From the NCBI RefSeq assembly GCF_014650575.1, contig NZ_BMVF01000016.1, positions 117,502 through 181,501 of the forward strand: a DNA stretch of 64,000 bases, given 5' to 3'. The first letter of the stretch is position 1; the number at the start of each line of letters is the position of its first letter. The DNA comes from Streptomyces naganishii JCM 4654. Its GTDB lineage: Bacteria; Actinomycetota; Actinomycetes; Streptomycetales; Streptomycetaceae. The position numbers were made by a program, and so were the translations under genes. Shown piece after piece: positions 49,323-60,659 of this stretch. The notes under the pieces were generated by a model. The model did not search any database, was not told where the DNA came from, and was given only the letters and a program-made list of their open reading frames with translations.

Positions 49323-50672
49323 TCAGGCGGGCTCCGCCGGGCCGGTCGGGGACTCCGTGCCGTAGGGCGGCGCCTGGCCCGGCAGCGGGGGCACCACGGG
49401 CGCGGGCCCGGGGGTGACGGGCGGCACCGGCGTGGGCGGGAGCGCCGGTTGCCCGTACGCCCCGGCGTACTCCGGCGGGACCGGGTCACCGGGCGCCGGT
49501 CCGGGCGCGGGCGTGGGCGGCGCGTACGGCGGCGGGGCGTACGCCGAGGGCGCGTACGGGCCCTGCGGCGGCGGTGCGTACGCCTGCGGCGCGTACGGAT
49601 GCTGCGGTGCCGACGGCGCGTAGGGATCCGGCGGTACGGGCGGTGCCGGCGGCGCCGGCGGTGCCTGCGGTGGCGTGCCCGGGGGCAGGGCCTCCGCCGT
49701 GACGGGCGGCTGGGCGGCGGCCTGGTCCTGCTGCTGGATCAGGTCGTCCACGGACTTCAGCACCGTCCGCGCCGACTCCGCCTTCTGGAAGTCCTCCAGC
49801 GTGTCGCCCGCGATGAGCTGGAGCTGACTGCGGATCGCGCCGAGCTGGTCCTTCTGGAGGGTGCCGATCACCATCTTGGTGTCCATGGGGTGCTGCGCGA
49901 GGTGCAGCGCCCACGCGGCGACCCCGCCGTGCTGGAGGTGGTACTGGTAGAACGCGATCTTCTGCGCGACCAGTTGGTGCGACTGCTGCTGGCGCAGCCA
50001 CTCCAGCTCGTGCTCCTGCCGCGCCCGGCGCATCTCCAGCTCGTGCTCCGGGTCCAGCATCTCGCTCTCGTAGCGCAGGCTGCGCTTGCGCCGGCGGTGG
50101 GCGATCGCCTCGTCGTCCAGGCGCAGCCGCACCACGCACGTCACGTCGAGCCCGGTGCCGGCGGCGAAGCGGCCCTCCTCCGCCACCGCGCCCAGCACGG
50201 CCTGTTCGGCCTCGGGGCTGTCCTCGATCGAGTAGCGCCGCGTGATGGGGCGGGCGAGCTGCTGGAGTTCGCGGCTGAGCCGCGTCGGCACGTCGCGCTC
50301 GCCGCTCGCCACGTACGCGATCGGGTCGGCCACCCGCCAGGTCAGGTCGGCGACCGCGCCGAAGGAGAACGCGTCGTCGTCGCTGGGCAGCCGCAGCTTC
50401 AGCTGGACCGGGTGGCTGCCCATGTCCACCTCGTACACGGAGGTGTAGCGACGGGTCGCCGCCTCGGCGCGGCTGGGCCGCTGCGGCGGCATGAAGACCT
50501 CGTAGGAACCGCCCGCGGTCACGAAGACCAGCGCGTGGTCGATCGCGCCGACCTGCCTGCGGGCGACGTAGTCGAAGCGGGAGATCGGGCGCACGGTCAG
50601 CACCGGGTCGATCAGCGTGCTGTGCCGGTCGGCGTCCTGCTGCCACTCCGGCGGCCGGCGGAAGTCCGCCAT
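49323..50672 (-). CDS. SPFH/band-7-like protein with Pro-rich tail
   Basis: 449 residues from ATG at 50672 with GAGGAG upstream. Residues 15-200 resemble an SPFH-type domain (VTAGGSYEVFMPPQRPSRAE, VDMGSHPVQLKLRLPSDDDA, ADLTWRVADPIAYVASGERD, RLSRELQQLARPITRRYSIE). A Gln/Arg-rich coiled coil follows (DPEHELEMRRARQEHELEWL RQQQSHQLVA), then about 130 residues of Pro/Tyr/Ala repeats (PYAPQAYAPPPQGPYAPSA). No membrane helix or signal is seen. Its Pro-rich tail resembles the head of the adjacent M48 protein, suggesting both are placed on one scaffold. Function unknown. Confidence 0.7.
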   Translation of the reverse strand: MADFRRPPEWQQDADRHSTLIDPVLTVRPISRFDYVARRQVGAIDHALVFVTAGGSYEVFMPPQRPSRAEAATRRYTSVYEVDMGSHPVQLKLRLPSDDDAFSFGAVADLTWRVADPIAYVASGERDVPTRLSRELQQLARPITRRYSIEDSPEAEQAVLGAVAEEGRFAAGTGLDVTCVVRLRLDDEAIAHRRRKRSLRYESEMLDPEHELEMRRARQEHELEWLRQQQSHQLVAQKIAFYQYHLQHGGVAAWALHLAQHPMDTKMVIGTLQKDQLGAIRSQLQLIAGDTLEDFQKAESARTVLKSVDDLIQQQDQAAAQPPVTAEALPPGTPPQAPPAPPAPPVPPDPYAPSAPQHPYAPQAYAPPPQGPYAPSAYAPPPYAPPTPAPGPAPGDPVPPEYAGAYGQPALPPTPVPPVTPGPAPVVPPLPGQAPPYGTESPTGPAEPA

Positions 50673-50701
50673 GGGTCAACTCCTCGAGCAGATGGGGATG
50701 T

Positions 50702-52912
50702 TCAGTGAGCGGCGGAGGCGGCCGGGTGCAGCGCCGTGAGCAGGTGGTCGGCCAGCGGCGGCCGGGGGCCGCCGTCCTCGGCGCGCAGCGTGCGCAGTTC
50801 GTGGTCCAGGCGCTTGCGGTCGTCCGCCGTGATGACGAGGGCGGGCAGCAGCAGCTCCAGCGCGTGCGCGGCGTCGGCGCGGCGGCCGCCCACGTGCACC
50901 CAGAGGCGCAGGGCGTCCAGCGCCGCCCGGGTGTGGGCGCGGTCGCCGAGCGCGGTGCGCCACAGGGTGGCGAGGTCGCGGGCCGCATCCGCCTCGTACA
51001 TCCCGCTCTCGGCGTACCAGCCGACGAGCGCGCCGTCCTCGGCGTTGTCGCAGGCGCGCACGAACGCGGCGAGCGCCAGGTCGCGCACCGCCGGCGTGTC
51101 CAGGTACAGCAGCCGTACGAACTCCGCGAGCACCTCGCCGCGGCGGCGGCCCGGGCCGCCCGACAGCAGCAGCGCGGCGGACTCGGTGAGGCTGTCGTGC
51201 TCGGCCTTGTTGCCGGCGTCCGCGCGGGCCCGGGCGGCGAGCGCGCCGAGCGCGGCTCCGGCGAGGTCCGGGCGCAGCGGGGCGAGCAGGCCGAAGGCGC
51301 GGATGGCCGTCCAGCGCCGGCCCGCGTGCCCGTCCGAGCACCACTGGGTGAGCAGCCGCAGCACCACCGGCACGTCCAGGAGCTGGGCGAGGGTGAGCGT
51401 GTTGGCGGCGGTGACGCGCGGTCCGACCGCGCGGGAGGTCGCCCAGCGGTCGACGAGCAGGGCCATCGTCGAGGGCAGGTCGGCGGCGGCGAGCTGCGCG
51501 GTGGCCGCGGCCGCGCGGGTGCGTACGAGGGGTCGCCCGTCGCGGGCGAGCTGACCGATCCAGGCGACCAGCGCGGGCCGCGCGGAGGGGTGCCGGGTCC
51601 ACACCTCGGTGAGCAGCACCCGCGGGGTGCGCTCCTCGCGGAAACCGGCCGTGAACTGCGTGACCGGCCCCCACTCGGTCGCCTCGCCGCGCAGTTCCCC
51701 CTCGGCCCGGGCGAAGGCGAGCCGGTCCGCGGCCGCCGGCCCGAACACCGGGATCTCGGGCGGCTGTTCGGGGTGCTGAAGCCGCTGGAAGTGCACGTAC
51801 AGCTGGTCGGCGAGCTCGGCGGCCAGTACGTAGGGGGCCTGGTCGAAGACGGCGAGCGAGATGAGGAAGGCCTTGTCGCGCAGGTCCGTGCCCGGGTCGC
51901 CGAGCCAGTCGCGGCAGCGCTTCTCGACCGCCGCCTGCCCGAAGTCCGCGAGCCGCGCGAGGGCCTCCGCGCTGCCGTCGTGGGCGGCGAGCGCCTCGGC
52001 GAACGCGGCCGCCTCGGCGGGCTGCCGGTCGGCGGCGAGGAAGCCGGCCACCGGCTCCAGCGCGAGCAGCCGCTCCACCTCACCGGCGGCCCGGCCGTAC
52101 CGTGACAGGTGCGCCCTCACGACGTCCTCCGCGCCCGGCGGCTCCCAGGCGCAGGGCGCGATACCCGGCAGGTGGGGGGAGTTCTCCACGGTGACGACGA
52201 GATAGCCGTCGGACTTCTCCAGCTGCTCGCGGGCCGCGTACAGGTGGGTGTCGCGCAGCGGGCGGTTGCGGCTGAGCGGGAGGTCCCGCAGGACGTGTCC
52301 GCCGGGCCGGGTCAGGCGCCCGGCCAGCGCGCCCGGAGTGGTCTCGGGGTCCAGCGCGTGCACACCGGGCACGCCCAGGCGGTGCAGCAGCATCAGCGCG
52401 GCGGCGCTGCGGCCGGTGGCGTGCGCGCCGGACAGCACCAGCACCCGCTCCTCGCGCAGCCGGCCCAGGGCGCCCGCGAAGGCGGGGCCGTCCGCGAAGA
52501 CCGCGGCCAGCGCGTCCAGACGGGCCCGGGGTATCTCGCCGGTCGCGTCCGGTGTGGCGCCGGCGGGCCCGTGGTAGTGGTGCTCGGTCCGGCCGCCCAT
52601 GTAGACGTCGCCGTCGACCCGGCCGCCGGACACGCCGTGCTGGGCCCCGCCGACCAGGCTCCCGCCGAAGGCCGCGGTGTCTCCGAGGATGAACCCCGGG
52701 GTGTGCGCGAACAGCTCGCGCTGGGCGGCCCGGGCCTCCTGCGTGCGCTCCTCGGTGCGCTCCTCCTCGGGCCCGGCGCCCTCGCCCGCGGCCCCGTCCG
52801 CGCCGGGCGTTCTGGGCGTCCCGGGCGCCGTCGCGTCCGCCGGAGCCGCCGGGGAGCCGGGGCCCGCCGGGCGTACGCCCTCGGGCGCCTCCTCCGCCGC
52901 GGGCGCCGTCAC
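50702..52912 (-). CDS. P-loop (STAND-like) protein with HEAT-like helical repeats
   Basis: 736 residues, not assigned to a named family. The first 70 residues are Pro/Gly/Glu-rich. Residues 82-107 carry the motif GGSLVGGAQHGVSGG...GDVYMGG, which also ends the neighbouring cyclase-like protein. A P-loop-like segment VLVLSGAHATGRSAAALMLL (G162-S169) has Arg where Walker A has Lys. DGYLVVTVENSPHLPG may be the Walker B strand. From about 300 the protein is Ala/Leu-rich helical repeats (HEAT/ARM-like: RTRAAAATAQLAAADLPSTM, TRVTAANTLTLAQLLDV-like). It is the second gene of the operon, overlapping the cyclase-like gene by 4 bases. Confidence 0.6.
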   Translation of the reverse strand: MTAPAAEEAPEGVRPAGPGSPAAPADATAPGTPRTPGADGAAGEGAGPEEERTEERTQEARAAQRELFAHTPGFILGDTAAFGGSLVGGAQHGVSGGRVDGDVYMGGRTEHHYHGPAGATPDATGEIPRARLDALAAVFADGPAFAGALGRLREERVLVLSGAHATGRSAAALMLLHRLGVPGVHALDPETTPGALAGRLTRPGGHVLRDLPLSRNRPLRDTHLYAAREQLEKSDGYLVVTVENSPHLPGIAPCAWEPPGAEDVVRAHLSRYGRAAGEVERLLALEPVAGFLAADRQPAEAAAFAEALAAHDGSAEALARLADFGQAAVEKRCRDWLGDPGTDLRDKAFLISLAVFDQAPYVLAAELADQLYVHFQRLQHPEQPPEIPVFGPAAADRLAFARAEGELRGEATEWGPVTQFTAGFREERTPRVLLTEVWTRHPSARPALVAWIGQLARDGRPLVRTRAAAATAQLAAADLPSTMALLVDRWATSRAVGPRVTAANTLTLAQLLDVPVVLRLLTQWCSDGHAGRRWTAIRAFGLLAPLRPDLAGAALGALAARARADAGNKAEHDSLTESAALLLSGGPGRRRGEVLAEFVRLLYLDTPAVRDLALAAFVRACDNAEDGALVGWYAESGMYEADAARDLATLWRTALGDRAHTRAALDALRLWVHVGGRRADAAHALELLLPALVITADDRKRLDHELRTLRAEDGGPRPPLADHLLTALHPAASAAH

Positions 52913-53742
52913 GCGCCCTCCCCGGCCGTGCCCGCCGTACCGCCCAGACGCACGTCACCGGTGACCTGGCCGCCGGACACCCCGTGCTGGTCGCCGCCGA
53001 CGAGGCTGCCCCCGAAGAGGGGGCCGCCGCCGGCGAAGTTGAACACCGGGCCGCCGGGGGTCCCGGCCCGGCCGGAGGCCGCCCCTTGTGACCCCGGTGC
53101 CGGGCCGTCCCCCGAGGAACCCGGCACCGGGGCCTCCCCCACCCCCGTGTCACCGTGGTCTTCGCCGCCGGGCGGCACCGGGCCGTGCAGCCAGGCGCGC
53201 AGCGGGCCGTTCTTGCCGGTCATCGTCACGGGGTGGAAGTCGGCGGCCGGCACGCCGGCGTGGTCGTGGCGCACGATCCCGGCGTGCACGCCCTCGGACA
53301 CGCACAGCGCGAGGCCGTCCGGGCGGCCCCGCAGCGCCTCGCGCAGCAGCTGGGCGTCGAGCAGCCGGCAGGCGTCGTTCAGGTCGGAGCCGACCCAGCC
53401 GCCGTGCCCGTCCACGGCGACGTAACCGCTCGCGACCACGCCCCGCAGCCGGATCTGGGCCGTGCTGGAGGCCATGCGGTTGTACTCGTGCAGCTGCGCC
53501 GGAAGCTCCGTGAGCAGGGCCCGCAGCAGCGCCCGTACGGAGGCGCCCGCGTCGATCAGCTCCATCACAGAGTCGCCCCGGTCGGCCCGCAGCCGCAGCG
53601 TCTCCTCGATGCCCGCGGCCTCCAGCGTGCGGTCGGCGATGTCGTAGAGCTTGCGCCGCAGGATCGCCTGGGCGACGTCGTCCCGGTCGCTGTACTTCTC
53701 GATGTCGAGCAGGAGGATCGTCCGGCTCACGGGGTCGGTCAT
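52909..53742 (-). CDS. Class III nucleotide cyclase-like protein with Gly-rich tail
   Basis: 277 residues from ATG at 53742 (MTDPVSRTILLLDIEKYSDR). Residues 5-190 look like a class III cyclase domain. First metal Asp in LLDIEKYSD (Asp13), second in RADRGDSVMELID (Asp57), and the Asn-x3-Arg pair of the transition state in GSDLNDACRLLDAQ (Asn122, Arg126). Flanking ELPAQLHEYNRMASSTAQIR and GVVASGYVAVDGHGGWVGSD fit the fold. After residue 195 a Pro/Gly tail ends in the motif GGSLVGGDQHGVSGG...GDVRLGG (243-268). It is the first gene of the operon. The key residues suggest activity, but the product is unknown. Confidence 0.7.
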   Translation of the reverse strand: MTDPVSRTILLLDIEKYSDRDDVAQAILRRKLYDIADRTLEAAGIEETLRLRADRGDSVMELIDAGASVRALLRALLTELPAQLHEYNRMASSTAQIRLRGVVASGYVAVDGHGGWVGSDLNDACRLLDAQLLREALRGRPDGLALCVSEGVHAGIVRHDHAGVPAADFHPVTMTGKNGPLRAWLHGPVPPGGEDHGDTGVGEAPVPGSSGDGPAPGSQGAASGRAGTPGGPVFNFAGGGPLFGGSLVGGDQHGVSGGQVTGDVRLGGTAGTAGEGA

Positions 53743-54575
53743 GGTCGCCTTTCCACGGCTGGCGGTGGTTCGGTGCCGGGCGGGGACCAAGCGCCGCCCG
53801 GGGCAGAAGGCTGACGCCGGACGCCTCCGGGGTGTGAGGACGAATGACCCACCCGAACTGTGACCGTGTGCACACACGCCCCACCGACCGCCCCCGCCCC
53901 AGCCCCCACCGACAGCCCTCAACCGGCCGCCCGCTACGGGACTCACCGGGCGCACCGCCCGCCGCCGAGACGGAACTCACGCGGCCACGGGGGGTTCACC
54001 CGGGCTCACCGAGGCCTCCGCCTCCGGCTGCCCACCGCCGGGCCGCCCGCGCTCGCCGGCTGCCCGCAGGCGAGGGCACATCGGCCGCCTGCGACGGGGC
54101 TCACCTGGCCCCACCGCGCCCCCGCCACTGGCTGTCCGCCGCCGGGCTCACCCCGAACCTCACACTGGCCACCCGCCACCGGGCGCGCCGGCCACCCGCG
54201 AGGGGGCTCACCCGGGCCCACCGAGCCCGCCCTCGGGCTGACCACGCTCGCCGCCCGCCCGCTGCGGCCCCCGCCGCCGGGCCGACCCGGCCCCACATAG
54301 GCCCAGCCGCCAATGCTCACCCGGCCCCACCTCGGCCGCCCCGCCGCCGACCACACCGGCTGCACGTGACGGGGCTCACACGGCTCCAGGGCCCCCGCCA
54401 GCGGCCGCCCGCCAGGGCTCACCCGGCCCGCTGCCCGCCGGCCACCGAACTGACCCGCTCGCCGGCCCCACATTCACCGGCCACCCGCCGCCTGGCTCAC
54501 CCGGCCGCCCTACCCCGACCGCCCGCCGACAGGCTCACCGCCCGCCATCAGGCCCGCGTCCAGCCGCCCCCAGGC
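53743..54575. repeat. 833-base gap with a degenerate GGCTCACC repeat array
   Basis: GGCTCACC-type cores recur about every 40-110 bases at 54003, 54098, 54145, 54205, 54314, 54373, 54417, 54494, 54532 and 54573, usually followed by CGG or CCGG. Sequence between cores is Cys/Gly-rich-looking GC repeats such as CCGCCCGCC. The last copy contains the stop codon of the crp-type gene. Left of it (53743-54000) is a leader and promoter area of the cyclase operon without other features. No coding frame is supported. Confidence 0.65.
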
Positions 54576-55298
54576 TCACCCGGGTTCCTCCGCGCGGGCG
54601 ATTCGGCGGAGGACGTCCGGGCGTACGATCACCAGGGCCCGTCGCCCGGTGGTGACGACGCCCCGCTCGCGCAGCCCCTTCAGCAGGCGCTGGACCGCCT
54701 CGCGGGAGGCCCCCACCGACCCGGCGAGCTCCTGCTTGCTCAGCGGCACGGACAGCTCCACGCCCTCGGGGGTGCGCCTGCCGTGGGTGCGGGCGAGGTC
54801 CAGCAGAAGGGCGGCGAACCGCTCCCTGACGGTCATCGAGGCGAACTCCAGCCGCCGCCGGTCGGCCGCGCGCGTCCGGTCGGACGTGAGGCCGAGCAGG
54901 GCGAAGGAGACGGCGGGGGAGCGGGCGAGGAACTCGGTGAACCGCTCGCGCTGCACCGCGACCGTACGCACGTGCTCCAGCGCGGTGACCGTCGCCGACC
55001 TGGTCCGCCCGGTCAGCGCGGCCGACTCGCCGACCACGTCACCGGGGCCGCGCAGCGCGAGCAGCGCCTCGTACCCGTTGGCCGCGGCCGCCGTCACCTT
55101 CGTCCAGCCCTGCACGATGAACAGCACGTGCGCCGAGGGCTTGCTCTGGTGGATCAGCACCACCCGCGGCGCGTACGCCAGCTCGTTGCCGAGCCCGAGC
55201 AGGGCGTCCTGGTCGGCCTGCTCCAGCCGGGCCAGAAAGGGCACCACGTCCCCCAGGCCCTCGTCCCCGGGTGTCCCCGCCAAGCGACCAGCCGTCAT
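54576..55298 (-). CDS. Crp/Fnr-family transcriptional regulator
   Basis: 240 residues from ATG at 55298. The N-terminal cyclic-nucleotide-binding barrel has VVPFLARLEQADQDALLGLG, HVLFIVQGWTKV and the phosphate-binding-cassette-like GPGDVVGESAALTGRTRSAT. The C-terminal winged helix is VPLSKQELAGSVGASREAVQ followed by RLLKGLRERG. Without a measured ligand it could respond to cAMP, cGMP or none; the nearby cyclase-like gene makes a nucleotide signal plausible. A start at 55316 is also possible. Confidence 0.9.
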   Translation of the reverse strand: MTAGRLAGTPGDEGLGDVVPFLARLEQADQDALLGLGNELAYAPRVVLIHQSKPSAHVLFIVQGWTKVTAAAANGYEALLALRGPGDVVGESAALTGRTRSATVTALEHVRTVAVQRERFTEFLARSPAVSFALLGLTSDRTRAADRRRLEFASMTVRERFAALLLDLARTHGRRTPEGVELSVPLSKQELAGSVGASREAVQRLLKGLRERGVVTTGRRALVIVRPDVLRRIARAEEPG

Positions 55299-55472
55299 CG
55301 AACCCCGTCCCCCCATTGGCCCGGCGACCGCTCAACGTACTGAAGCGGCGGCCCGGGCGCGACGGAACCGACGGGTTTGCGTATTCGCCGTACGCATCCG
55401 TGTGTGGAGGGCACAATCGCGGGAAACCTGAACCGGGACAAGTCCGGCGTGTCGGGGTGGACTCCATTTGTT

Positions 55473-55501
55473 TTGACCGAAGTCCGTGAGGTAGGTACGC
55501 T
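55473..55501 (+). promoter_or_regulatory. rpsL (str operon) promoter
   Basis: TTGACC and TACGCT with exactly 17-base spacing, 196 bases before the rpsL start. Near-consensus for the housekeeping sigma factor. The rest of the 399-base leader (55299-55697) shows no gene. Confidence 0.8.
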
Positions 55502-55697
55502 CAGACCTTGTGCCTGGGGTGTGCCCTGGCCCTCGTGCGTGCCTTCTGAACCGCACCGAGAGCCGTCTTTGGCCACCGTGATCCGCGCCTCTTTCTGCCT
55601 AGCGGCGGGAGTCCGCAGGATTCGACACACCCGACCGCGTGGGTCGGCGACGTTCCAGGTTAGCTGTACCCATCGGCACACAGAAACCGGAGAAGTA

Positions 55698-56069
55698 GTG
55701 CCTACGATCCAGCAGCTGGTCCGCAAGGGCCGGCAGGACAAGGTCGAGAAGAACAAGACGCCCGCACTCGAGGGTTCCCCTCAGCGTCGCGGCGTCTGCA
55801 CGCGTGTGTTCACGACCACCCCGAAGAAGCCGAACTCGGCCCTCCGTAAGGTCGCGCGTGTGCGTCTGACCAGCGGCATCGAGGTCACGGCCTACATTCC
55901 GGGTGAGGGACACAACCTGCAGGAGCACTCCATCGTGCTCGTGCGCGGCGGCCGTGTGAAGGACCTGCCGGGTGTTCGCTACAAGATCATCCGTGGCTCC
56001 CTCGACACCCAGGGTGTCAAGAACCGCAAGCAGGCCCGCAGCCGTTACGGCGCCAAGAAGGAGAAGTAA
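55698..56069 (+). CDS. rpsL: 30S ribosomal protein S12
   Basis: 123 residues from GTG with GGAGAA upstream. MPTIQQLVRKGRQDKVEKNK, TTTPKKPNSALRKVARVRLT and RGGRVKDLPGVRYKIIRGSL. The Lys residues at the positions that give streptomycin resistance when mutated (about 43 and 88) are wild type. Begins the rpsL-rpsG-fusA-tuf str operon. Confidence 0.98.
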   Translation: MPTIQQLVRKGRQDKVEKNKTPALEGSPQRRGVCTRVFTTTPKKPNSALRKVARVRLTSGIEVTAYIPGEGHNLQEHSIVLVRGGRVKDLPGVRYKIIRGSLDTQGVKNRKQARSRYGAKKEK

Positions 56070-56071
56070 GA

Positions 56072-56542
56072 ATGCCTCGTAAGGGCCCCGCCCCGAAGCG
56101 CCCGGTCATCATCGACCCGGTCTACGGTTCTCCTCTGGTGACCTCCCTGATCAACAAGGTGCTGCTGAACGGCAAGCGCTCCACCGCCGAGCGCATCGTC
56201 TACGGCGCCATGGAGGGCCTGCGCGAGAAGACCGGCAACGACCCGGTCATCACGCTCAAGCGCGCTCTGGAGAACATCAAGCCGACCCTCGAGGTCAAGT
56301 CCCGCCGTGTCGGTGGCGCCACCTACCAGGTGCCGGTCGAGGTCAAGCCCGGCCGCGCCAACACCCTGGCGCTGCGCTGGCTGGTCGGTTACTCCCGCGC
56401 CCGTCGCGAGAAGACCATGACCGAGCGTCTGCTCAACGAGCTCCTCGACGCCTCCAACGGCCTCGGCGCCGCTGTGAAGAAGCGCGAGGACACGCACAAG
56501 ATGGCCGAGTCCAACAAGGCCTTCGCGCACTACCGCTGGTAG
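56072..56542 (+). CDS. rpsG: 30S ribosomal protein S7
   Basis: 156 residues, 2 bases after rpsL. MPRKGPAPKRPVIIDPVYGS, LINKVLLNGKRSTAERIVYG, SRRVGGATYQVPVEVKPGRA and LRWLVGYSRARREKTMTERL. It nucleates the 30S head and contacts the E-site tRNA. Confidence 0.98.
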   Translation: MPRKGPAPKRPVIIDPVYGSPLVTSLINKVLLNGKRSTAERIVYGAMEGLREKTGNDPVITLKRALENIKPTLEVKSRRVGGATYQVPVEVKPGRANTLALRWLVGYSRARREKTMTERLLNELLDASNGLGAAVKKREDTHKMAESNKAFAHYRW

Positions 56543-56581
56543 TCGCTACCCACATCGAGACCGAGAGAAGACTGAAGCCTT

Positions 56582-58708
<2,127 letters not shown>

Positions 58709-58751
58709 CTCAGCCGAGTTCCAGCCCTTAGGCTTGACTCCGGAGCCTCGA

Positions 58752-58794
58752 GGGGCATTCCACCTCTTCCGTAGCGAAGCGGGAGGAATGCCCC
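58752..58794 (+). promoter_or_regulatory. Stem-loop and possible tuf promoter in the fusA-tuf gap
   Basis: GGGGCATTCC / GGAATGCCCC with a 23-base interval lies in the 165-base gap. TTGACT stands just upstream at 58733. tuf1 of Streptomyces is known to have its own promoter in this position, so a regulatory role is plausible. Confidence 0.5.
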
Positions 58795-58873
58795 GGGGAT
58801 CCGGGCCATCCAGCAAAGATCACCTGGCGCCGATGAAGTAAGGCGTACAGAACCACTCCACAGGAGGACCCCA

Positions 58874-60067
<1,194 letters not shown>

Positions 60068-60103
60068 TCGCGGCCAGGTAGCATCAGCGTGAGCTGAGCT
60101 CCT

Positions 60104-60141
60104 GAAAGGGCCCGTACGACTTCGGTCGTACGGGCCCTTTC
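60104..60141 (+). terminator. Strong terminator of the str operon
   Basis: GAAAGGGCCCGTACGAC-ttcg-GTCGTACGGGCCCTTTC, perfect 17-base stem with a UUCG tetraloop. Confidence 0.95.
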
Positions 60142-60259
60142 GCATGCGCGGGAGGGGGCGGCCCCGAGCGACACGCCGGGGGAGCGTGACGAAGGGGGGC
60201 TGGCGGCGGTTGATGAGTCGAAGGGGTCGAAGGGACCGTATCGAGCGAGGTCAGGGGGA

Positions 60260-60628
60260 ATGGTGGACGCTGGACCGCACGGAGGGCCGGGCAGCGCAAG
60301 GGACCTGGCGTCCTCGCCGGCCGAGAAGCGGGCCGCCGCACTGTCCATCGAGACCGGCATCGCCCCCGGCACGCGCAGGGCGGGGGAGTGGGCCGACGAG
60401 GACACGGCCGCGGCGGTGACCGCCTTCGGCGCACGCGACGGGGCGGGCTGGCTGACCTCGGCCGCCCTGAGGAAGGCCCACCACAGGTGGACGGACCAGG
60501 TCCGCGACCTGATGGACCGCCTGAGCACGGAGCGGGACGCGCTGCGGAGCACCAACCGGATCCTGACGAGCACGGACCTGGCGACGGGCTCGACGCTGCG
60601 CGAGATCTCGGTACTGGACGGGTTCTGA
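60260..60628 (+). CDS. Small helical WXG-like hypothetical protein
   Basis: 122 residues from ATG with AGGGGGA just upstream. Predicted mostly helical after residue 40 (EWADEDTAAAVTAFGARDGA, HHRWTDQVRDLMDRLSTERD, ALRSTNRILTSTDLATGSTL). No signal peptide. The start of a same-strand cluster of WXG-type genes. Likely a partner or chaperone in a type VII-like secretion set; not recognised further. Confidence 0.55.
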   Translation: MVDAGPHGGPGSARDLASSPAEKRAAALSIETGIAPGTRRAGEWADEDTAAAVTAFGARDGAGWLTSAALRKAHHRWTDQVRDLMDRLSTERDALRSTNRILTSTDLATGSTLREISVLDGF

Positions 60629-60659
60629 CGCGCGAGGGGCGCAGGGAACGGGGACAGCC

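Noticed and set aside
54003..54580. CRISPR array in the repeat-rich gap
   Set aside because: Cores are only about 8 bases, irregularly spaced, with no uniform repeat and no cas genes.
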